DNA from: CAWJLS01 sp963843755
GTDB taxonomy: Bacteria; Acidobacteriota; Thermoanaerobaculia; Multivoradales; DATKCC01
Assembly (NCBI GenBank): GCA_963843755.1
Contig: CAWJLS010000005.1
Location: 434,001 to 498,000, forward strand
Length of the DNA: 64,000 bases
Reading direction: 5' to 3'
In this document: positions 29,131-37,217 of the stretch, piece by piece
Position numbering within the stretch: the first letter of the stretch is position 1
How the letters are laid out: each line of letters opens with the position of its first letter
Program-made: the position numbers and the translations under genes
The notes under the pieces: model-generated
The model's input: only the letters and a program-made list of their open reading frames with translations
Database searches by the model: none
Told to the model about the DNA's origin: nothing

Positions 29131-30237
29131 ATGACCGAGAGCCGCCAGCACGCCGAGAGAATCCCTGGATCGGGGGCGACCCACCCGTCCGGCCTCCGGG
29201 CGGGGTTCTTGGTGGTCACCGGCAAGGGCGGCGTCGGCAAGAGCGCCGTCGCCGCGACCCTCGGGCGCTCGATCGCCCGGGCGAGCGCCGGCACCGAGCA
29301 CCGGACCCTGGTGGTCGAGGTCGACCCGCGGGAGAACCTCCACCAGCTCCTCGGCACGTCGCCGTCGGGGGGCGACATCCTGGAGGCCGGCGACGGCCTG
29401 TTCCTCCAGCACCTCAAGCCCCGGGCGGTCGTCGACCGGGTGATCGAGGAGAAGGTCCGGATCGGCGCGCTCGTCCGCAAGGTGCAGTCGTCGAGCGTCT
29501 ACCAGCACTTCGTCGAGGGCTGTCCGGGGCTCGAGGAGCTGGCGGTGCTCGAGCACGCCCGGCGGCTGCTGGCCGAGCGCCGCTTCCACACGGTGATCCT
29601 GGACGCCCCGGCGACCGGTCACGGCGTCTCCCTGTTGCGGGCGCCGCTGGTGGTCTCGGAGGCGGTCGGCGACGGGCCGTTCGGCTCGATCGCCCGGGAG
29701 ATCGCCGACCTGGTGGCCGACCCGAAGCGCTGCGGCGTGGTCATCGTCACCCAGGCGGAGGAGATGCCGGTCCAGGAGGCCGAAGACCTGGCGCGCATGC
29801 TCGACGAGCACCTCGACCGACGTCCCGACCTGCTGGTGGTCAACGGCCTCTACCCGCCGCTTCCCCGTGGAGACCACGCGGACGAGGCGAACGAGCAGGA
29901 CGAGCACGACGAGAAGCCGAGCGCTCCGGACCCGCTGCTCGATCTCTGGCGGCGGCGCCGGGCGATCAACCGGCGCGAGCTCCGCCGGCTGGCCGAGAGC
30001 TGGCCGGGGGAGATGGTCGGGCTGCCGCTCCTGCCGATCGGCCGCGGCCCCGCGCTGGTCGCCGCTCTCGACGCCTGCTGGACGGACGATCCGCGCCGGG
30101 CGCTGGGGAGCGTGGGGCGGACGGTCGGCCGGGCGGCTCGCCGGAGGGGGGACGCGGCCCCCCGGTCCGACAGCACCGGCGCCCCGGGCCGCTCGGGCCG
30201 CTCCGGCCGCTCCGGCCGCGAGGGGGGCGCGTCGTGA
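29131..30237 (+). CDS. ArsA/GET3-family ATPase, first of a pair
   Basis: 368 residues. The deviant Walker A keeps both lysines (VTGKGGVGKSAVAA), switch I is VVEVDPRENLHQLL, and switch II VILDAPATGHGVSLLRAP is the D-x-P-x-x-G-H type. The 60 C-terminal residues are Arg/Ser/Gly-rich and low in complexity. The family couples ATP-driven dimer rearrangement to cargo handling (arsenite pumping, tail-anchored proteins). No arsB is nearby. The pair lies just upstream of phaR and a phasin, so a role in polyester granule biogenesis is possible. It overlaps the second ATPase gene by four bases (GTGA). Confidence 0.85.
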   Translation: MTESRQHAERIPGSGATHPSGLRAGFLVVTGKGGVGKSAVAATLGRSIARASAGTEHRTLVVEVDPRENLHQLLGTSPSGGDILEAGDGLFLQHLKPRAVVDRVIEEKVRIGALVRKVQSSSVYQHFVEGCPGLEELAVLEHARRLLAERRFHTVILDAPATGHGVSLLRAPLVVSEAVGDGPFGSIAREIADLVADPKRCGVVIVTQAEEMPVQEAEDLARMLDEHLDRRPDLLVVNGLYPPLPRGDHADEANEQDEHDEKPSAPDPLLDLWRRRRAINRRELRRLAESWPGEMVGLPLLPIGRGPALVAALDACWTDDPRRALGSVGRTVGRAARRRGDAAPRSDSTGAPGRSGRSGRSGREGGAS

Positions 30238-31463
30238 GCGGCGCGCCGGAGGGCGGGGCGGGGACCGGGCTGCTGTCGGGCGCGAGCCCGCTGGTCGTGG
30301 TGGTCGGCTCGGGCGGCGTCGGCAAGACCACCCTGGCGGCCGCCCTCGGCCTGCGCTCGGCCCGCCAGGGGCGCGACACCCTGGTGATGACCTTCGATCC
30401 GTCGCTCCGGCTCAAGGACGCCCTGGGGGTGACCGACGAGGCCCGCGATCGAGAGGTGCCGGTCCCCGTGCCGATGGACCCGGGCCCGCAGGACGGGGAG
30501 GCCGGTGGCACAGGCCTGGAAGGGGGGACCATCGTCCGGACGGGGACCCTGGAGGCGAGCCTGCTCGATCCCCGGCGCACCTTCGACCGCCTGGTGGAGC
30601 GCTACGCCCCGGACGAAGCCGCCCGCCGGCGCATCCTCGAGAACCGCTTCTACCGCCACCTGGCCGGGACGCTCTCCGGCGTGCTCGAGTACATGGCGGT
30701 CGAGCGCCTCTTCGAGGTCTCCCGGGAGGAGCGCTACAGCCAGGTCGTCCTCGACACGCCGCCGACCACCCAGGCCCTCGACTTCCTGGAGGCGCCGGCC
30801 AGGATCGTCGGCTTCCTCGAGAGCGGCGCCCTCAAGATCGCCCTGCGCGACTGGTTCGACGAGGAAGGGCACCTCAAGGCGTCGACCGGCTGGCGGTTCC
30901 TCGACCGCAAGATCGAGCACCTGCTCGACCGGGTGATCGGCCTCGAGTTCCTGCGCGAGATGCTCGAGTTCTTCCAGTCCTTCGGCCCGCTCTACGACGG
31001 CTTTCGCGAGCGCGCCGGCGAGGTGGAGGAGCTGCTCAAGTCGGAGCGCACCCGCTTCGTCCTGGTCGCCGGCCCGGGGGAGGAGCGCATCCCGGACACC
31101 CTGTTCTTCGCCCGCAAGCTGCGCGAGGCGGGGTACAGCCTCGGGCCGATCGTGGTCAACCGCCTGCACCCTCCGTTCGACGAGCGCTCCCGCCCCGCGG
31201 CCGCTGGTGCCGAGGAGAGCGCCGGCCCGGGGACGGCGGTGGGGAGGGGCGCTTCGCCGTGTACCCCGGACGGCCGGGCGCTGTTCGCCTGGCTCGGGGA
31301 GCAGGACCGGCGCGGGTTCGAGCAGCTCCGGAGCCTGCTCCACGAAGAGCAGCCGCTGGTCGGCCTGCCCCTCCAGGCGGAGGAGCCGACCGATCTCGCG
31401 GCCCTCGACGCCCTGGGACGCGAGCTCCTCCGGCGGCTCGACGAGCCGGCCGAGCCGTCGTGA
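30234..31463 (+). CDS. ArsA/GET3-family ATPase, second of a pair
   Basis: 409 residues from GTG 30234. The P-loop is VVVGSGGVGKTTLAA: the first signature lysine of the KGGVGK motif is Ser here, whereas the upstream partner keeps it. Switch II is VVLDTPPTTQALDFL. The Glu/Leu-rich middle (LEYMAVERLFEVSREERYSQ; LREMLEFFQSFGPLYDGFRE) resembles the variable client-binding region. The two proteins could form a heterodimer with one altered site. A sigma-70 promoter begins 28 bases after its stop and serves phaR. Confidence 0.85.
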   Translation: MSGAPEGGAGTGLLSGASPLVVVVGSGGVGKTTLAAALGLRSARQGRDTLVMTFDPSLRLKDALGVTDEARDREVPVPVPMDPGPQDGEAGGTGLEGGTIVRTGTLEASLLDPRRTFDRLVERYAPDEAARRRILENRFYRHLAGTLSGVLEYMAVERLFEVSREERYSQVVLDTPPTTQALDFLEAPARIVGFLESGALKIALRDWFDEEGHLKASTGWRFLDRKIEHLLDRVIGLEFLREMLEFFQSFGPLYDGFRERAGEVEELLKSERTRFVLVAGPGEERIPDTLFFARKLREAGYSLGPIVVNRLHPPFDERSRPAAAGAEESAGPGTAVGRGASPCTPDGRALFAWLGEQDRRGFEQLRSLLHEEQPLVGLPLQAEEPTDLAALDALGRELLRRLDEPAEPS

Positions 31464-31490
31464 CGGACTTGACGCGCTGCGGCATCCTCG

Positions 31491-31519
31491 TTGACCGGTT
31501 TGCCGCGCCGCGGTAGCAT
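31491..31519 (+). promoter_or_regulatory. sigma-70 promoter of phaR
   Basis: TTGACC (31491-31496), 17 bases, TAGCAT (31514-31519). The start site is expected near 31526, giving a 50-base leader with GAAGAGG before ATG 31576. Confidence 0.7.
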
Positions 31520-31575
31520 GAAGGGGCGCGCGAGGCGACACCACCCCCAGAGCCAACCCCTGAAGAGGACACGCG

Positions 31576-32085
31576 ATGATCCGGCTCATCAAGCGCTACG
31601 AAAGCCGAAAGCTCTACGACACCGAGGAGAGCCGCTACGTCTCTCTGGAGGACATCGCCGCCTGGATCCGCGAGGGCCAGGAGGTGCGCGTGGTGGACAA
31701 CGCTACCTCCGCCGACGTCACCTCCCAGACGCTGACCCAGATCATCGTCGAGGAGGGGCGCAAGGGGGGCGCGCCGCTGCCGAGTGAGCTGCTCCACGAG
31801 CTGGTCCGGCTCGGCGAGCGCACCGTCTCGAGCGGCTTCGAGCAGATGCAGAGCCGGGTCGGGCGCTTCGTCGAGGCGTCGATCGACCGCCTCGGTCCGG
31901 TGCGCCGGGCGCGTGAGGAGATGACCGTGCTCCGGGACCGTCTCGAGCAGCTCGAGCACTCGCTGACCCAGCTCGAAGAGGAGCCGCCCGCCGCCGCCCC
32001 GAAGCCCCGTTCGAAGACCCGGCCGAAGACGAAGCCGGCGGCCAAGAAGTCCACGACCAAGAAGACCGGCTCCGCCAAGGGTTGA
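31576..32085 (+). CDS. phaR: polyhydroxyalkanoate synthesis regulator PhaR
   Basis: 169 residues. The N-terminal 65 residues are the PHB-accumulation regulator DNA-binding domain (PF07879): MIRLIKRYESRKLYDTEESR, then DIAAWIREGQEVRVVDN and TLTQIIVEE. A helical middle (about 75-135) resembles a granule-binding coiled coil. The tail is Lys/Pro/Ala-rich (KPRSKTRPKTKPAAKKSTTK), as in PhaF-type granule proteins that touch DNA. PhaR binds polyester and represses phasin genes until granules form. The phasin-like gene follows 41 bases downstream. No phaC synthase is in the window. Confidence 0.9.
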   Translation: MIRLIKRYESRKLYDTEESRYVSLEDIAAWIREGQEVRVVDNATSADVTSQTLTQIIVEEGRKGGAPLPSELLHELVRLGERTVSSGFEQMQSRVGRFVEASIDRLGPVRRAREEMTVLRDRLEQLEHSLTQLEEEPPAAAPKPRSKTRPKTKPAAKKSTTKKTGSAKG

Positions 32086-32126
32086 GGCCGCCTCCGCGGC
32101 GCCACCACCACGAAAAGAGGGTTCCC

Positions 32127-32531
32127 ATGGCTGAGAAGACGAGCTCCGAGAAGAACGAGGGAACGGAAGGCAAGGACGTCCGCAGCGAGCTCAAGGAGTC
32201 CGCCCAGCGCATCTGGCTCGCCGGCCTCGGTGCCTTCGCGGTCGCCGAGCAGGAGGGCTCCAAGATGTTCAACACCCTCGTCGAGCGGGGGAAGGAGTGG
32301 GAGGCCGAGGGTCGTGGCCGGGTCGACGAGGTCCGGGAGAAGGCGCGCTCGAAGGTCGGAGGACGGTTCGAGGACATCGAGGGGAAGATCGACGCGCGGA
32401 TCACCGACGCCCTGCACCGCTTCGGCGTCCCGACCCGCGACGAGATCCGCGAGCTGAGCCGGCGGGTCGAAGAGCTGACCGCCAAGCTCGACGACCTCCA
32501 CGGGACGCGAGGAACCGGCTCCGCCAACTGA
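32127..32531 (+). CDS. phasin-like polyester granule-associated protein
   Basis: 134 residues from ATG 32127, with AAAGAGG upstream. The PhaI/PhaF-type block SAQRIWLAGLGAFAVAEQEG lies at about 27-46, followed by an amphipathic helix and a C-terminal coiled coil (FGVPTRDEIRELSRRVEEL). Phasins coat polyhydroxyalkanoate granules and control their size. The position directly after phaR fits the usual regulator-target pair. Confidence 0.88.
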   Translation: MAEKTSSEKNEGTEGKDVRSELKESAQRIWLAGLGAFAVAEQEGSKMFNTLVERGKEWEAEGRGRVDEVREKARSKVGGRFEDIEGKIDARITDALHRFGVPTRDEIRELSRRVEELTAKLDDLHGTRGTGSAN

Positions 32532-32561
32532 TTCCGGCCCTCTGAACCGAGCCCTGCGATC

Positions 32562-33899
32562 ATGGCCGAACCGACCGACGGACACCCCGCCCGCCCGCGG
32601 CTGGTTCCCGCTCCAGCCGAAGGCACCCGCAAGAAGACCTCCCGCCGGCCGCGGATCGGACTGGCCCTTGCCGGCGGCGGCCCCCAGGGCGCGGTCTACG
32701 AGATCGGCGCCGTCCACGCCCTCGACGAGGTCCTCGAAGGCGTCGACTTCCACCGCCTGGACGTCTACGTCGGCGTCAGCGCCGGCTCGTTCATCGCCTC
32801 GACCCTGGCCAACGGCCTCGACACCGCCCAGCTCTGCCGGGCGATCGTCTCCCAGGAGCCGGGCGAGCACCCGTTCACCCCGGAGACCTTCCTCACCCCC
32901 GGGGTGCGGGAGTGGACGCGCCGCCTGGTGTCGGTGCCGCGGCTGTTCACTGAGTCGCTGTTCGACTACCTCCGCCACCCCCTCGACACCTCGCTCGCCG
33001 GGGCGCTGACCCGCATGGGCCGGGCGCTGCCGGTGGCGGTGTTCGATAACCGGCCGATCCGCGCCTATCTGGAGAAGATCTTCGACGCGGCGGGACGGAC
33101 CGACGACTTCCGCGCGCTCGACCCGCAGCTCTTCGTGGTCGCCACCGACCTCGACTCGGGCGAGGCGGTCCGCTTCGGCGAGGCCGGCCGCGACGACGTG
33201 CCGATCTCGCTCGCCGTCCAGGCGTCGACCGCGCTGCCCGGTCTCTACCCGCCGGTCGAGATCGACGGCCGCTTCTACGTCGACGGCGTGCTGCGCAAGA
33301 CCCTCCACGCGTCGGTCGCCCTGGAGCAGGGCGACGTCGACCTGCTGCTGTGCGTCAACCCGATCGTGCCGGTGGACACGGTGCGCGCGGTCGAGCGCGG
33401 CGTCATGCGCCGGGGCAAGCTGATCGACCGGGGCCTGCCGACCGTCCTCTCCCAGACCTTCCGCACGCTGATCAACTCCCGCCTCGAGGTCGGCATGCGC
33501 GCCTACGAGAACCGCTACGACAACAAGGACTGGGTGCTGTTCCAGCCGCGGCGGGACGACTACCGGATGTTCTTCACCAACATCTTCAGCTTCGAGGAGA
33601 GGGTCGCGGTCTGCGCCCACGCCTACCTCCAGACCCGGCGCTTCTTCCAGGAGAACTACCGCACCATCGCACCGAAGCTCGAACGCCACGGCGTCAAGGT
33701 GCGGGAAGATATCCTGTTCGAGCCCGAGCGGGACCTGTGGTGCCACGTCGGGCTCAAGCCCCGGTCGGAGGGGCGGGACCTGACCGCACCCGCCGCTGGA
33801 GCCAAGGGCGCCAAGGGAGGCGGCGGCAGCCTGGCGGCCGCCCGGGAGCTCTCGGAGACCCTCGACCGGCTCGAGCGCCGCCTGGCCAAGCTGGCCTGA
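32562..33899 (+). CDS. patatin-like phospholipase/esterase
   Basis: 445 residues. The patatin domain is complete: oxyanion loop ALAGGGPQGAVYEIGA, nucleophile elbow GVSAGS in DVYVGVSAGSFIAS, and catalytic Asp in RFYVDGVLRKTLH, where the usual DGG/A is DGV. The C-terminal half (about 300-400) is a family-specific extension (FTNIFSFEERVAVCAHAYLQ), and the end is Gly/Ala-rich with a short coiled coil. It lies 30 bases after the phasin gene, so it may act on granule-surface lipid or on polyester; this is inference. Confidence 0.88.
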   Translation: MAEPTDGHPARPRLVPAPAEGTRKKTSRRPRIGLALAGGGPQGAVYEIGAVHALDEVLEGVDFHRLDVYVGVSAGSFIASTLANGLDTAQLCRAIVSQEPGEHPFTPETFLTPGVREWTRRLVSVPRLFTESLFDYLRHPLDTSLAGALTRMGRALPVAVFDNRPIRAYLEKIFDAAGRTDDFRALDPQLFVVATDLDSGEAVRFGEAGRDDVPISLAVQASTALPGLYPPVEIDGRFYVDGVLRKTLHASVALEQGDVDLLLCVNPIVPVDTVRAVERGVMRRGKLIDRGLPTVLSQTFRTLINSRLEVGMRAYENRYDNKDWVLFQPRRDDYRMFFTNIFSFEERVAVCAHAYLQTRRFFQENYRTIAPKLERHGVKVREDILFEPERDLWCHVGLKPRSEGRDLTAPAAGAKGAKGGGGSLAAARELSETLDRLERRLAKLA

Positions 33900-33913
33900 A
33901 GCGCCCCATCTCG

Positions 33914-33985
33914 GTCGTTGCAGTCACCGCGGTCACCGCGGTCATTGCAGTCATCGCGGTCACCGCGGTCACCGCGGTCATCGCG
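33914..33985. repeat. 9-bp minisatellite between patatin and permease genes
   Basis: Eight units of GTCACCGCG with GTCATCGCG, GTCATTGCA and GTCGTTGCA variants. In the plus strand it reads as a Val-Thr/Ile-Ala repeat but has no start codon. The rest of the 311-base gap (33900-34210) shows nothing I can name. Confidence 0.85.
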
Positions 33986-34210
33986 GTCGTTCGACCGTTC
34001 GGAGGTGGGACGGTCCGTCTCGGAAGCGGACGGCCTTGTCCGCCGGAACCGGGCGCCGCCACCGCAGACGGCTCCTGCCGCACGATCTGTCTACCGACCC
34101 CGTCGAGCCGCCCGGAGCCCCGCCGCGCTGGCGGTTCCGGGCCCCGGGGCGCCGGCAGCTCCCGGATCGCCGCGCGGCGTGGCACGCCCCTTGCCCTCGG
34201 TGCTGTCACC

Positions 34211-36643
34211 ATGGATCGTCTCCGTCAGGATTTCCGCCACGCCGTTCGCTCCCTGGCCAAGAGCCCGGGGTTCACGGTCGCCGTCGTCCTCACCCTGGCC
34301 CTGGGAATCGGCGCGACCACCGCCGTCTACAGCGTCGTCGACGCCGTCCTGCTCAAGCCGTTCGGCCTGCCCGGCGAAGGGCGGCTGGTGACCGTCTGGC
34401 AGGACCAGCGGGGGCGTGGAGGCCCGGAGAAGGAGTGGACCGGCAGGTCCGTGTTCTCCGCCTGGCGGGAGGGAGCCGGCCCGGACGGTGCGGGGACCTT
34501 CGATGCCCTCGCCGCGTACTCCGATTGGCTCCCCGACGTGACCCTGGGAGACCGCCCCGAGCCGGTGACGGCCGCGCTGGTGACCAGCGGCTACTTCGAC
34601 GTCGTCGGGGTCGCTCCGGTCCTCGGCCGCGGGTTCGCCGCGGACGACGAAGTGGACGGGCAGAACCGGGTCGTCGTGCTCTCTCACGACCTCTGGAAGG
34701 AGCGGTTCGGCAGCGACCCGAGCGTCGTGGGCTCGACCCTGACCGTCGGCGGGGAAGCTTCGACCGTGGTCGGTGTGATGCCGGCCGGATTCCGGCCGCC
34801 GCTGGTGCCCAAGGCGAAGCTCTGGTCGGTGCTCGCGACCCGCGGCATCGACCCGGACTGGGGAAACTTCTACCTCCGGGTGGTCGCCCGCCTGGCTCCG
34901 GGAGCGTCGCCGGAGACGGCGAGGGCGGCGCTCGACCAAGTCATGGTGCACCTGGGCGAGGAGCGGCCGGCGGACTACGCCGACACCGCGGTGACGATCG
35001 AGCCGCTGCGGGACACCGTCCTCGGTCCGTCGCGCACGCCGATCCTGGCGGTCTTCGGCGCCGTCTGGCTGGTGCTGCTGATCGCCTGCGTCAACGTCGC
35101 CAACCTGGTCCTGGTGCGCTCCGGTGACCGCCAGCGCGAGCTCGCCGTGCGCTCGGCCCTGGGGGCCGGCCGCAGCGTTCTGGTCCGCCAGCTCCTGGTG
35201 GAGAGCCTGGTCCTGGCGGCGGCCGGCGGCGCCCTCGGCCTCCTGTTCGCCGCCTGGGGGGTCGACCTGATCCGCGTCTCGATCCCCGACGGCATGCCCC
35301 GCATCGAACGCATCTCCCTCGATCCGTCGGTGCTCCTCTTCGCGCTGGCGGTCACCGCCGCCGCCGGCCTGGTGTTCGGCATCGTGCCGGCACTCCGCGC
35401 GGCCCGCTCGTCGGTCACGGGTGGGCTCCAACACGGTGGCCGGGGAGCGGTCGGCGGGCGGTCGCGGCTGCGCTCCGTCCTGGTGGTCGCCGAGGTCGCC
35501 CTCGGCCTGGCCTTGCTGGTGGGCGCGGGCCTGCTGATCCGGAGCTTCGACGCCCTGACCCGCGTCGATCCGGGGATCCGGCCGGCAGGAGTGCTCTCGG
35601 GGCGGTTGAGCTTCCCGCCTGCACGGTTCCCGGAGCGCGAGCAGGGAGCGGCTTTCGTCGACCAGGTTCTCGCCCGGCTGGTGGCCCGGCCGGACGTGCG
35701 CTCCGCCGGTGCGGTTTCGGTGCTGCCGCTCTCGGGCGCCCAGCAAGACGTGGACTTCGGCATCGAAGGGCGCATGCCCGAGCCCGGTCACGAGCCGGGG
35801 ACCGATTACCGCGTGGCGACGCCCGGCTACTTCCGGACCCTCGGCGTGCCGCTGATTCGGGGCCGCCTGTTCCGACCGTCGGACGACGCCCGCGCCCCCA
35901 AGGTGGCGTTGATCAGCGAGGAGCTGGTCCGGCGCTACTTCGCGGACGAGGACCCGATCGGGCGGCGCATCAAAGTGGGCGGCGTGCGGAGCGAGGACTC
36001 TCCGTGGTGGACCATCGTCGGGGTGGTCGGCTCCGTGCGGGACAACCGCCTGGACAAGGCGCCCGATCCGGAGGTCTACGTGCCGTTGGCGCAGCGCCCG
36101 CCGCGCACGATGACCCTGGTGCTGCGTTCGACGCGACGGCCGGAGGATCTGGCCGGCGCGTTGCGTGAGGTGGTCTGGTCGGTCGATGGGCAGCAGGCGA
36201 TCTCCCAGGTGGTGCCGGTCGCGGACCTGGTGCAGTCGTCGCTCGCCGCCGCCCGTTTCCTGGCCGGTCTGCTGGGCATGTTCGCCGCCCTGGCCCTGGT
36301 CCTCGCGGCGGTCGGCATCTACGGAGTCATGGCCTACTCGGTGGGCCGGCGCGGCCGGGAGATCGGGGTGCGCATGGCGCTCGGGGCGCGGCCGGGCACC
36401 GTGCTGGTGATGGTCCTGCGCCAGGGAGCGAGTCTCGCCGGCGTCGGCCTGGCGCTCGGCCTGTTCGTCGCCTACAGCCTGTCCCAGACCCTCGGCAGCT
36501 TGCTGTTCGGCGTCTCTCCCCACGACCCGGCGACCTTCGTCACCGTCGCGGCGTTGCTCGCCGCCACCGCGCTGGCCGCCACCGGAGTGCCGGCCCGCCG
36601 GGCCGCCCGGGTCGATCCGGCGGTGGCGCTCCAGGAGGAGTGA
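34211..36643 (+). CDS. duplicated orphan ABC permease (ADOP, MacB/FtsX fold)
   Basis: 810 residues from ATG 34211. Two MacB-like halves: the first membrane helix follows DFRHAVRSLAKSPGFTVAVV, then a periplasmic domain (about 60-270), three helices (about 275-410), a second linker helix (LVVAEVALGLALLVGAGLLI), a second periplasmic domain (about 460-660) and three final helices ending VPARRAARVDPAVALQEE. This is the acidobacterial duplicated orphan permease pattern (TIGR03434), normally without a dedicated ATPase next to it; none is here. It probably works in mechanotransmission or efflux. A truncated second copy follows 13 bases later. Confidence 0.93.
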   Translation: MDRLRQDFRHAVRSLAKSPGFTVAVVLTLALGIGATTAVYSVVDAVLLKPFGLPGEGRLVTVWQDQRGRGGPEKEWTGRSVFSAWREGAGPDGAGTFDALAAYSDWLPDVTLGDRPEPVTAALVTSGYFDVVGVAPVLGRGFAADDEVDGQNRVVVLSHDLWKERFGSDPSVVGSTLTVGGEASTVVGVMPAGFRPPLVPKAKLWSVLATRGIDPDWGNFYLRVVARLAPGASPETARAALDQVMVHLGEERPADYADTAVTIEPLRDTVLGPSRTPILAVFGAVWLVLLIACVNVANLVLVRSGDRQRELAVRSALGAGRSVLVRQLLVESLVLAAAGGALGLLFAAWGVDLIRVSIPDGMPRIERISLDPSVLLFALAVTAAAGLVFGIVPALRAARSSVTGGLQHGGRGAVGGRSRLRSVLVVAEVALGLALLVGAGLLIRSFDALTRVDPGIRPAGVLSGRLSFPPARFPEREQGAAFVDQVLARLVARPDVRSAGAVSVLPLSGAQQDVDFGIEGRMPEPGHEPGTDYRVATPGYFRTLGVPLIRGRLFRPSDDARAPKVALISEELVRRYFADEDPIGRRIKVGGVRSEDSPWWTIVGVVGSVRDNRLDKAPDPEVYVPLAQRPPRTMTLVLRSTRRPEDLAGALREVVWSVDGQQAISQVVPVADLVQSSLAAARFLAGLLGMFAALALVLAAVGIYGVMAYSVGRRGREIGVRMALGARPGTVLVMVLRQGASLAGVGLALGLFVAYSLSQTLGSLLFGVSPHDPATFVTVAALLAATALAATGVPARRAARVDPAVALQEE

Positions 36644-36656
36644 GGAGCGCTCGCAG

Positions 36657-37159
36657 ATGCCGCTCACCCCCCGTCTCCGCCGCCTGAGCAGGCGGCGGAC
36701 TCGACGCAGGGGGCTCACCGTGCTGGCGACGGTTCTCCTCGCCGTCGGCGTCGGAGCCGTGGCCTTCGTCGGCAGCACGGTGGACGCCGTCCTGGCGTGG
36801 GCTCGGCCGTACCCGGATCCGGGCCGACAAGCCCCACTCCATGAGCCCGGCCGACTACCTGGCGTTGAACGGGGGGTGAAGAGCTTCTCCGCTCTCGGCG
36901 CTGACCCGGCGATCGTCGGCACGACGATCCGCCTGGACGGTGAGGACCGCATGGTTCACGGCGTCTTGCCGGCGCGGTTCCGGATTCCGGGCGGCGAGGC
37001 CGACACGGTCTCGCCGTTGCGTTGGAGCGCCGACAGGCCGGTCTGCCCGCCTGGCTGCCGACCGTCCAGGTGGTGATCTCCTGCACTGTGCCGGCGAGCG
37101 CGGTGCCCGCCGTCCGCGCGGCGCGAGTCGATCCGAACATCGCCCTCGACGCGGAGTGA
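36657..37159 (+). pseudogene. remnant of a second ADOP permease
   Basis: Three scraps of the permease remain in changing frames: the N-terminal helix and STVDAVLAWARPYPDPGR, then SPADYLALNGG in another frame and VKSFSALGADPAIVGTTIRL, and finally the terminal block VPAVRAARVDPNIALDAE, which ends at the stop 37157-37159. About 600 residues between the pieces are gone. At least two frame changes make it non-functional. Confidence 0.8.
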
Positions 37160-37217
37160 GCCGGGCTTTTCCAGGCCGGCCAGGCCGGCCCGCTCTGCCT
37201 GGTCTGTCCGGTCGGCC

